The notes under the pieces are model-generated. The model had not been told where the DNA came from. It did no database searches and was given only the letters and a program-made list of their open reading frames with translations. A DNA stretch of 64,000 nt from Terriglobales bacterium (GTDB lineage Bacteria > Acidobacteriota > Terriglobia > Terriglobales > Acidobacteriaceae), in NCBI GenBank assembly GCA_025934735.1, contig JAICWP010000002.1:248001-312000 (forward strand). Reading direction: 5' to 3'. Position 1 is the first letter of the stretch; every line of letters starts with the position of its first letter. Made by a program: the position numbers and the translations under genes. Below are positions 57,735 through 64,000 of this stretch, in pieces.

Positions 57735-58499
57735 TTAGCGGAACAAGTCGCGTGGCGCCGGGCGCACCATTTGTGTTGCCCGGCCCTCTCCTGGCACAAA
57801 GTGGAACCCACGAATGATACACGCGGGCGTATCTGTCAGCTTGCCGCAGACCAGGCCGGCCATGCAAGCCAGCTCATCCGCCACGGCCTCTACACTGGCG
57901 TGCAGTTCGTATCCATGCGAATCACGCCGGCCGCGGTAATCCAGCAAAGGAAGCAGGCCGGCGACGCCGATCGCTACCTCCGACAATCCCTCGCGCCAGG
58001 GCCGGCCAAAGCTGTCGCTGATGATAACGGCGAGCGAGAGCTGCAACTCGTCCTGAAGACGCCGGTGCAACTCAGCGGCGGAGCGATCGGGATCTTCGGG
58101 CAGCAGGACCGCGCTTTTCCCGCCGTCCACGTTGGAGAGATCCACGCCGCTGTTGGCGCACACCAGCCCGTGGCGGGTTTGGGTGATGAGGATCCCATTT
58201 TCCTGGCGTACGATGCGGGCGCTTTCGCGCAGCGCGAGTTCGACCACTCGAGCATCAAGGTTGTAGCGCGCCGCCCATTCCACAGCATGGCGCGAGGGCT
58301 CTACGGTGTTCAGGTCTACAACGCGCCCCTCAGCCTTGGAGACGATCTTGTGTTTGAGGACCAGGACGTCTCCATCAGCCAGTTGCAACCCGCCGCGGGA
58401 TAGGGCGTCCAGCAGCAGGGCACAAACATTGTCGCCGGCGCGAACTTCGCCGATACCGCGAACCGGAAGAGCGCGGACTTCCTGGCAGATTTCACTCAT
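57735..58499 (-). CDS. cofE: coenzyme F420-0:L-glutamate ligase
   Basis: CofE adds L-Glu residues to F420-0 using GTP. The 254-residue protein starts with ALPVRGIGEVRAGDN and has DGDVLVLKHKIVSKAEGRVV, ESARIVRQENGILITQTRHG, VCANSGVDLSNVDGGKSAVL, and IISDSFGRPWREGLSEVAIG. It has the length of archaeal CofE and lacks the C-terminal nitroreductase-like domain of mycobacterial FbiB. ATG at 58499 overlaps the end of cofC by eight bases. In the middle of the F420 operon. Confidence 0.95.
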   Translation of the reverse strand: MSEICQEVRALPVRGIGEVRAGDNVCALLLDALSRGGLQLADGDVLVLKHKIVSKAEGRVVDLNTVEPSRHAVEWAARYNLDARVVELALRESARIVRQENGILITQTRHGLVCANSGVDLSNVDGGKSAVLLPEDPDRSAAELHRRLQDELQLSLAVIISDSFGRPWREGLSEVAIGVAGLLPLLDYRGRRDSHGYELHASVEAVADELACMAGLVCGKLTDTPACIIRGFHFVPGEGRATQMVRPAPRDLFR

Positions 58500-59145
58500 G
58501 CGCGGCGAGTGCCTGAGCTTGAAGTTTCCAGCTACGCAAAAGATGCTGTGACCGGGTGTCGCCCTCGGCCGCGAGCAATTGTGCCAAATCGGCGGGATTG
58601 TCCACATCCAAGCCGATACGCGGCAGCCGGAGCACAAGGCACGGCTTGCCGGTGGCCTGGGCAGCGCGCAAATGCGGCGGGAAACTGTCATTGCCGAAGC
58701 GCAAGGGAAACAGATCGGCGGGCCGGCGCAGGACGGCGTTGCTGCCGCGCCCATCCCAGCCGGGCACCAGCACCGAGCCTTCGGCCGGAGCCGCGGCCAG
58801 GACCTGCTCGATATCTTCCGGCTGAAGCAGCGGAATGTCGCCGGGAATCACCAGGGTGCTGTCTTCGCCTTGGCCGACGCAATACTGCGTGGCGTGGGCG
58901 ATGGCGTCGCTTTCGCCCAGATTTACGGGATCGGCGATGATTTCAAATGCATGGCGCTGCGCGCGCTGGGTAGCAAAAGGGTCGCTGGTCACCACTGCGA
59001 CCCGGGTGTGATGGGTCACCGCGGCCACGGCTTCGAGCACATCCTGCAGCATGGCTTCGGCCAAGGTCCGCCGTTCGTCGCGGCTGAGCACCGATGACAG
59101 CCGCTCTTTGGCATTTTCCAGATTCTTTACGGGGATCAGGATCAT
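58492..59145 (-). CDS. cofC: 2-phospho-L-lactate (or analog) guanylyltransferase
   Basis: CofC activates 2-phospho-L-lactate, phosphoenolpyruvate or 3-phosphoglycerate with GTP to give the GDP-linked precursor; which substrate is used here cannot be read from the sequence. The 217-residue nucleotidyltransferase begins ILIPVKNLENAKERLSSVLS and has VVTSDPFATQRAQRHAFEII, VIPGDIPLLQPEDIEQVL and RGSNAVLRRPADLFPLRFGN. It is spaced four bases from cofD and overlaps cofE by eight bases. Confidence 0.93.
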   Translation of the reverse strand: MILIPVKNLENAKERLSSVLSRDERRTLAEAMLQDVLEAVAAVTHHTRVAVVTSDPFATQRAQRHAFEIIADPVNLGESDAIAHATQYCVGQGEDSTLVIPGDIPLLQPEDIEQVLAAAPAEGSVLVPGWDGRGSNAVLRRPADLFPLRFGNDSFPPHLRAAQATGKPCLVLRLPRIGLDVDNPADLAQLLAAEGDTRSQHLLRSWKLQAQALAAHE

Positions 59146-59149
59146 GGGC

Positions 59150-60094
59150 TTACCCGGCGCGAGCGGCAGAAGGAGTTATGAGTTGGAGAACGGCGGCGGC
59201 GAGCGCGGCTTTATCCTCCGCCGTCTTCATAATGGTGTTGGTGCAATGCACTTGCAGGCCAGACTTGCGCAGCGACTCCGCGGCGGATGCATCACGCTCA
59301 TCCACGATCAGCAGGTCGAGAAAATCCTCATAGGCCTGTGCGACCCCGGCAACCGAGACCGGCAGGCCCTGCGCGGCCATCAGCGCGCCCGCCGGACCGG
59401 ATACCGCGGCCCCGCCGACAATGGGGCTGATGGCGGCCACCGGCGCTTCCGTTTCCCGCAACGCCTGGCGAATGCCGGGTACCGCCAGGATCGGCCCGAT
59501 GCTGGTGATGGGGTTGCTGGGCGCGAGCACAACCGCATCGGCGTGAGCGATTGCCTCCAGCACGCCGGGCGCCGGAACGGCCTCTTCCGCGCCCAGGAAG
59601 CGCACGCTGCGCACTTCCGGCCGGTAGCGCTCGCGCACAAAGTATTCCTGAAAGCTGAGCTCGCCAGCCGGGGTCGCAACCCGCGTTTCCACCCGCTCGT
59701 CGCTCATGGGCAGGATGCTCGGCTGCACGCCGAGTGCGGCGGCGATCTCCGCCGTTGCTTGCGTCAAGGTGCGGCCGGAAGCCAGCAGTTGGGTGCGCGT
59801 CAGGTGCGTGGCCAAATCACGGTCGCCGACGCGGAACCAGGCTGGAGCCCCAATGCGCCCCATCGCCTCCACGCACTCGAAGGTGTCGCCCTCCACTCCC
59901 CAGCCCCGTTCCTTGCTGAGCATGCCGGCCACAACGTACAGGATGGAGTCGAGGTCGGGCGAAACGTGCAGCCCCCACCAGTCCAGGTCATCGCCGGTGT
60001 TGACGATGAGGGTGAGCTGGCGGGCGGGCAGCAGTTGCTTAAGCGCTTCCACGAACTTGGCGCCGCCGGTGCCGCCGGTGAGCACGGTTATCAT
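59150..60094 (-). CDS. cofD: 2-phospho-L-lactate transferase
   Basis: CofD transfers the phospho-acid unit from its GDP form onto FO, making F420-0 or the dehydro form. The 314-residue protein begins MITVLTGGTGGAKFVEALKQ and has IVNTGDDLDWWGLHVSPDLD, GDTFECVEAMGRIGAPAWFR, VGDRDLATHLTRTQLLASGR, AIAHADAVVLAPSNPITSIG and VAAISPIVGGAAVSGPAGAL. Its start overlaps cofG by four bases. Confidence 0.95.
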   Translation of the reverse strand: MITVLTGGTGGAKFVEALKQLLPARQLTLIVNTGDDLDWWGLHVSPDLDSILYVVAGMLSKERGWGVEGDTFECVEAMGRIGAPAWFRVGDRDLATHLTRTQLLASGRTLTQATAEIAAALGVQPSILPMSDERVETRVATPAGELSFQEYFVRERYRPEVRSVRFLGAEEAVPAPGVLEAIAHADAVVLAPSNPITSIGPILAVPGIRQALRETEAPVAAISPIVGGAAVSGPAGALMAAQGLPVSVAGVAQAYEDFLDLLIVDERDASAAESLRKSGLQVHCTNTIMKTAEDKAALAAAVLQLITPSAARAG

Positions 60095-61293
60095 GCCGCC
60101 CTCCCGGCATAGCCGTCATCGTCCGCTAGGGCGGCGAGCTTCGATCGCAACAAGGCTGAGCCCCCGGCCACGGCCGCAGGAATAAATTCCGGATACACGG
60201 GCAGACGCTGCCGCAGGTCATACCCTTTGGCCCGTGTGCGCCGTGCTAAATCCTGCAGATGAGGCCAGGGCGCTTCTGGATTGATGAAATCGGGAGTGAG
60301 CGGCGAAACCCCTCCCCAGTCGTTGATGCCGGCATCGAGCAGCGACTCGTAACCTGGAGCGGTGAGGTTGGGCGGGGCCTGAATGTTTATGTTGCCCAGC
60401 AGCAGGCGCGCCACCGCCACCGTGCGCAGCATGTCTCTGTGGCTGGGCTCGGGCCAGTTGTGCATGGGGATACCGGGCTTTACGCGGAAGTTCTGAACGA
60501 TTACTTCTTGGATATGGCCGTAGCGGCTGTGCAGCTCGCGAATCGCCAACAAGGTGTCTACGCGGTCTTCCGCGGTTTCGCCGATGCCTATCAGCAGGCC
60601 CGTAGTAAATGGAATTCCAAGCTTGCCCGCGTGTTCGAGCACCTGCAGGCGCTTCGCGGGAACTTTGTCGGGAGCGTTGTCGTGCGCGGCGCCGGGATGG
60701 AGCAGGGTCTCGGAGGTGCTTTCCAGCATCAGTCCCAGGCTGGGGGAGTAAGCCGCGAGGCGCTTCAGCCATTGCGCGCTCATGAGCCCGGGATTGGCAT
60801 GGGGCAGCAGGCCGGTTTCGCGCAGCACCAGTTCGCAGATGGCCTCGAGATATTGCAAGGTTGAGCTGTAACCCAGTTCGCGAAGCCGCTGGCGCATTTC
60901 CGGGAAGAGCAGCTCGGGCTTATCGCCCAGGCTGAACAGCGCCTCCGTGCAGCCCAGTTTTTCGCCCGCCCTGGCGACCGCGAGCACTTCTTCGGGCGAC
61001 ATGGTGTGTGCGCCGGACTGGCCGGGATCGCGGCGAAAGGTGCAGTAGCCGCAATAATCGCGGCACAGAGTGGTGAGTGGGATAAAGACTTTACGTGAAT
61101 AGGTTATACAGTGCGGCTTAAAGCGGTCCTTGAGCACGATTGCTGTGCGCAGCAGCTCGGGAAGCAGCCCGTCGTCAAGGCGCAGGAGCGCGATAGCCAT
61201 TTCCCGCGAGAGCGGCAGGCCGGCGCGCAGCTCCGCCATAGAGGAGCGTAAGGAAGCAAAGGTGGCCGCGGCTGGTTCGGCGATGGCTTTCAT
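60091..61293 (-). CDS. cofG: FO synthase subunit 1 (CofG)
   Basis: CofG is a radical SAM enzyme that closes the deazaflavin ring of FO from the CofH product. The 400-residue protein has the CX3CX2C motif in TTLCRDYCGYCTFRRDPGQ, followed by EEVLAVARAGEKLGCTEALF, SLGDKPELLFPEM, LLPHANPGLMSAQWLKRLAA, SLGLMLESTSETLL and TTGLLIGIGETAEDRVDTLL. The tail DWGGVSPLTPDFINPEAPWP is conserved in CofG/FbiC. First gene of the operon; a 139-bp gap separates it from the CocE-like gene. Confidence 0.95.
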   Translation of the reverse strand: MKAIAEPAAATFASLRSSMAELRAGLPLSREMAIALLRLDDGLLPELLRTAIVLKDRFKPHCITYSRKVFIPLTTLCRDYCGYCTFRRDPGQSGAHTMSPEEVLAVARAGEKLGCTEALFSLGDKPELLFPEMRQRLRELGYSSTLQYLEAICELVLRETGLLPHANPGLMSAQWLKRLAAYSPSLGLMLESTSETLLHPGAAHDNAPDKVPAKRLQVLEHAGKLGIPFTTGLLIGIGETAEDRVDTLLAIRELHSRYGHIQEVIVQNFRVKPGIPMHNWPEPSHRDMLRTVAVARLLLGNINIQAPPNLTAPGYESLLDAGINDWGGVSPLTPDFINPEAPWPHLQDLARRTRAKGYDLRQRLPVYPEFIPAAVAGGSALLRSKLAALADDDGYAGRAA

Positions 61294-61394
61294 CGGGGCT
61301 GAGAAGCTGCTGTTGTCGGCGAATTCGCAGGACCGTCAAAGCCCCGATTGTATTACAGCCATCAGCCTTCGGTCGTCCCAGTCGATCCCGCCAG

Positions 61395-61435
61395 CAGTCG
61401 ATGGCCAAGGGCCAAAAGCCAACAGCCAAGAGCTA
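61395..61435. repeat. low-complexity words GGCCAAGGGCCAAAAGCCAAC
   Basis: A short run of GGCCAA / GCCAACA / GCCAAGAGCT words before the CocE-like stop. Similar runs occur at 34838-34872 (GGCCAAATGCTAAAGGCTAA) and 3425-3460 (AACTGACAACTGCC words). Confidence 0.5.
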
Positions 61436-63319
61436 CCGCTTTCCCGCCGTGCTCTGGGTTTCCTCAATCACCGGCAACACAATGTGCGACGGATATTGTG
61501 GCGAGCGGTACACCCGCTGGATGGCCTGCTGATAATCGGCATCGCTGGCCTTGAAGATGTTGGGCACGAACTTCTGCGGATTGCGGTCAATGATGGGGAA
61601 CCAGGTGCTCTGCACCTGCACCATGATCTTGTGTCCCGTTAGAAATGTGTGGTCGTTGGCATGCAGGTCAATTTTGTACTCGGTGACCTGCTGGGGGACG
61701 ATCGCCTCCGGTTTTTCGAAGCTGTTGCGGAAGCGCCCGCGGAAGACTTCATCCGCAATCATCAATTGATAGCCGCCCATCTTGGGATCAGGCAGGTAAT
61801 TCTCCGGGTAAACGTCAATCAGCTTGACCACCCAATCGCTGTCGGTGCCCGAGGTGGAGGCGAAGAGGTCGGCTACGATGTCGCCGGCCACGGTCACGTC
61901 CTGCGCGAGCGCCTCTGTCTCCCAGGTGACGACGTCCGGCCGTGATTGGGCAAAGCGCTGGTCTTCCAGCAGCCACGTCGGCCAGCCCGGTCCGGGATAG
62001 GTAGGCGAAATCGGCCTGTGGCGATAGGGAACAGGATGAGCCGGGTCGGAGATGTAGCTGTCGAAGGAGGCATCGTAATTTGCGATAGGCGGTTCGAACG
62101 ACAGTTTGCCGGACTCGCCGAAAAACAGGTTGCGGGGCACAGCCTGGCGCGGCGGCCAGGAGTCATACTGCTTCCATTGGTTGCTGCCGGTTTCGAATGT
62201 GAGTGCTTCGTGCAAAGGCAATTGGCCCTTATCCTTCAACCAGTAAGCGAACCACGGGGCCTGGATGTTGGCGCGGAAATACTGCCCGGTGTCGCTGCCG
62301 AAATCTATGTTGCCCAGTTTGCGCCCGGGATTGCGGGCCCAACCGCCGTGATTCCAGGGACCCACTACCAGGTAATTCAGGTGCTTGGGGTCGTTCTTTT
62401 CAAGCAATTCGTAGATCTTCACCGGACCGTAAAAATCTTCCTGATCCCACCATCCGGCCACGTTGAGGTCGGGTACGGTTGGGTTCTTCAGATAAGGCCA
62501 GAAGGCGAGCTTTTTCCAGAAATCGTCGTAATTGGGGTGCTCGACGAAGTCGTCCCAGGTGGGCAGCTTGCCATGGAAGTAGCGCGCGTCAACATTGGAG
62601 AGCGCGCCCAGGCGTAGATACCACTCGTAGGTATCGTACTTGTCGAACTGGAAAGAGAAATTTTCGTGGGTGGTTTCCATGAGGGCGGCGTATTCGAAGC
62701 CGTAGCTGAGCCGAAACGCGCCGTTGTGGTGGAAGTCGTCGCCCAGGAACTGGTCTTCGGGCGAGGCCTGCTCCGAAACCGCCTTCAGCGCGGGATGCGG
62801 ATCGAGCATGGCCATGGTGGTAAGCCACCCCCCGTAAGAGATACCGAGCATGCCGACGCGCCCGTTGTTGTGGGAAACGTTCTTAAGCAGCCAGGCGATG
62901 GTGTCGTAGGTATCGGTGCTCTCGTCGACGGCCTTGGGATCGCCTTTATCGCGGGGCGGGCGATTCATCACGAATTGGCCTTCGGACTTGTAGCGCCCGC
63001 GAATGTCCTGGAGTACGAAAATGTAGCCTTCACGGATGAGGTCGTCATAATGGGCGAGCGCCCGGCTAAAGCCTTTCTTGTCATCAGCCAAGCCGTAAGG
63101 CGTGCGCTCCAGGATGAAGGGAAGCGCCGCGGGCATCGCCTTGGGAACGTAGATTTCGGTATGCAGGCGAACCCCATCGCGCATGGGAATCATGGCGTCC
63201 TGCTTGCGGAAAAGGCCGCTGTAATCCGGCGGTTTTTGAGCCCAGGCCAGAGGCGCCATTGCGAACGCTATCAGGATGACGGCAAGGGACCGCTGCGGTT
63301 GCCAAGACTCCGTCGACAC
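61433..63319 (-). CDS. exported CocE/NonD-family hydrolase (X-Pro dipeptidyl-peptidase S15-like)
   Basis: A 628-residue secreted serine hydrolase. The signal peptide SLAVILIAFAMAPLAWA is followed by the S15-type catalytic domain: IPMRDGVRLHTEIYVPKAMP, ERTPYGLADDKKGF, FVLQDIRGRYKSEGQF, and the nucleophile elbow MLGISYGGWLTTMAML. DYQ- and acid/His sites are in NVAGWWDQEDFYGP and VGPWNHGGWARNPG. A beta-jelly-roll C-terminal domain runs from about residue 450 (VTVAGDIVADLFASTSGTDS, DWVVKLIDVYPENY, TFLTGHKIMVQVQSTWFP). Family activities range from cocaine esterase to acylases, amino-ester hydrolases and X-Pro peptidases; the substrate is not assigned. GTG at 63319 has GGAG nine bases upstream. Confidence 0.9.
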   Translation of the reverse strand: MSTESWQPQRSLAVILIAFAMAPLAWAQKPPDYSGLFRKQDAMIPMRDGVRLHTEIYVPKAMPAALPFILERTPYGLADDKKGFSRALAHYDDLIREGYIFVLQDIRGRYKSEGQFVMNRPPRDKGDPKAVDESTDTYDTIAWLLKNVSHNNGRVGMLGISYGGWLTTMAMLDPHPALKAVSEQASPEDQFLGDDFHHNGAFRLSYGFEYAALMETTHENFSFQFDKYDTYEWYLRLGALSNVDARYFHGKLPTWDDFVEHPNYDDFWKKLAFWPYLKNPTVPDLNVAGWWDQEDFYGPVKIYELLEKNDPKHLNYLVVGPWNHGGWARNPGRKLGNIDFGSDTGQYFRANIQAPWFAYWLKDKGQLPLHEALTFETGSNQWKQYDSWPPRQAVPRNLFFGESGKLSFEPPIANYDASFDSYISDPAHPVPYRHRPISPTYPGPGWPTWLLEDQRFAQSRPDVVTWETEALAQDVTVAGDIVADLFASTSGTDSDWVVKLIDVYPENYLPDPKMGGYQLMIADEVFRGRFRNSFEKPEAIVPQQVTEYKIDLHANDHTFLTGHKIMVQVQSTWFPIIDRNPQKFVPNIFKASDADYQQAIQRVYRSPQYPSHIVLPVIEETQSTAGKR

Positions 63320-63591
63320 GCTTATAGGCTCCGTGAAGCAAAAATTTGGCGCGGTTTGCGCCGCCAACGGCCGGTCATCTTCTCCAGACCGGCGAAGCGG
63401 AAAACAATATCACAGCAGGCGAAGGTCGCTTCAAGACACTGTTTCGCAGCGAACACCGCTCGCAAGCGATAGGCCACGCTCACGGATACCGCCAGCGCGA
63501 GCAGGCACACCCAGCCCGATTCCGCCGACAGTCCAGTGCCATGTCATGCAGTTTTTGTGCTACTATCCCCGCCTCGAAACCGGAGGCGCAT

Positions 63592-64000
63592 ATGTCGAGC
63601 ACCGCAATCAGCAGCAGCCTGATGAATGTGTACCGCGAATATGGGCGGCCGGACGTGCATATCGGCGCCGGCGAAGAGGAATCGCCTTACGTGCCCTTCG
63701 TGGAGAACGTGTACATTCGCCATCTCGCTTTCGACGTGCGGCAAAATTCCTTCGCCAACATCCTCTGGGTGAAGAAGGGCGGAATACTGGGGCGCCACCG
63801 GCATCGCGGCCCGGTGTTTGCCTGCACCCTGGAGGGTAGCTGGCGCTATATGGAATATGACTGGGTGGCGCAGCCTGGCAGCTACGTCCAGGAGAGCCCG
63901 GGCGTGATCCATACGCTGGTGTCCGATCACGGGATGAAGACCTTTTTCTGGCTGAACGGTTCGCTCGAGTTCTACGACGACAAAGACAATTTGCTCGATA
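63592..64000 (+). CDS. cupin of the 2,4'-dihydroxyacetophenone dioxygenase type, 3' end beyond the right edge
   Basis: 136 codons are visible before the window ends. After MSSTAISSSLMNVYREYGRP and VPFVENVYIRHLAFDVRQNS comes the cupin motif WVKKGGILGRHRHRGPVFAC, TLEGSWRYMEYDWVAQPGSY and GVIHTLVSD. The His pair in GRHRHRG and the later His in IHTLV are the likely metal ligands. The family includes the Fe-dependent DAD enzyme that cleaves 2,4'-dihydroxyacetophenone and many uncharacterised ChrR-like cupins. GGAGG lies five bases before the ATG. Divergent from the CocE-like gene. Confidence 0.85.
   Translation, partial: MSSTAISSSLMNVYREYGRPDVHIGAGEEESPYVPFVENVYIRHLAFDVRQNSFANILWVKKGGILGRHRHRGPVFACTLEGSWRYMEYDWVAQPGSYVQESPGVIHTLVSDHGMKTFFWLNGSLEFYDDKDNLLD

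Noticed and set aside
63322-63510. Minus-strand frame of 62 codons between the CocE-like gene and the cupin
   Set aside because: It has a hydrophobic start but no Shine-Dalgarno or similarity and overlaps the start region of the CocE-like gene.
1-64000. tRNA genes and CRISPR arrays
   Set aside because: Both strands were scanned by eye for the T-loop pattern GTTCGANTC with an acceptor stem and for regularly spaced repeats; nothing convincing was found. A tRNAscan-SE and CRISPR search would settle it.

Overview
The window looks like chromosomal DNA of a GC-rich acidobacterium, probably class Terriglobia (inference). The main clues are three secreted VWFA-related proteins of the type expanded in Acidobacteria, a large Oar-like TonB-dependent outer-membrane protein with an N-terminal carboxypeptidase-regulatory-like domain, a LysM plus DUF4015-type glycoside hydrolase, PilT and MglA motility proteins, and intergenic regions full of short degenerate palindromes. 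No rRNA, tRNA, CRISPR array, prophage or intact insertion sequence was found. Most of the sequence is core chromosome.

Layout. 1-12.2 kb: an alpha/beta hydrolase cut by the left edge, a VOC protein, a small ABM monooxygenase, purA, mutM, a BNR-repeat exported protein, and a cell-wall group (membrane protein, N-acetylmuramoyl-L-alanine amidase, lytic transglycosylase), then an orphan Rieske oxygenase and a small hypothetical gene. 12.4-21.2 kb: alaS, recX, pilT, a DinB-family protein, ilvE and the LysM/glycoside hydrolase. 21.5-29.8 kb: a stand-alone ClpB-like AAA+ ATPase facing an MglA GTPase, three VWFA-related genes, and the lgt / response regulator / rluD / VWFA gene string. 29.8-39.3 kb: division genes (zapA and a ZapB-like coiled coil), the translation operon infC-rpmI-rplT-pheS-pheT, mtaB, a second orphan response regulator, a zinc-ribbon protein and rpsU. 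39.4-49.9 kb: the Oar-like receptor, a HigA remnant, a quinone-oxidoreductase-like enzyme, a four-gene ECF sigma / anti-sigma / zinc-finger membrane protein / DUF4097-like operon, cmk and a winged-helix protein. 50-55.8 kb: mutL, a three-gene osmoprotectant-type ABC transporter and a transglutaminase-like membrane protein. 55.8-61.3 kb: a compact cofactor F420 operon, cofG-cofD-cofC-cofE-cofH-npdG. 61.4-64 kb: a CocE/NonD-type hydrolase and a cupin cut by the right edge.

The most coherent pathway is the F420 operon. CofG and CofH make the deazaflavin FO, CofC and CofD add the phospho-acid side chain, CofE adds glutamates, and NpdG couples F420 to NADP. The most interesting regulatory module is the overlapping ECF sigma operon, which has the shape of an envelope-stress circuit. 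Sequence-level curiosities include an ATC start for infC with an ideal Shine-Dalgarno, a probable leaderless mtaB transcript, a PheT lacking its EMAP-like domain, a palindromic repeat inside mutL, a row of tetraloop hairpins in front of pheS, and a roughly 550-bp structured gap behind zapA that may encode a small RNA.
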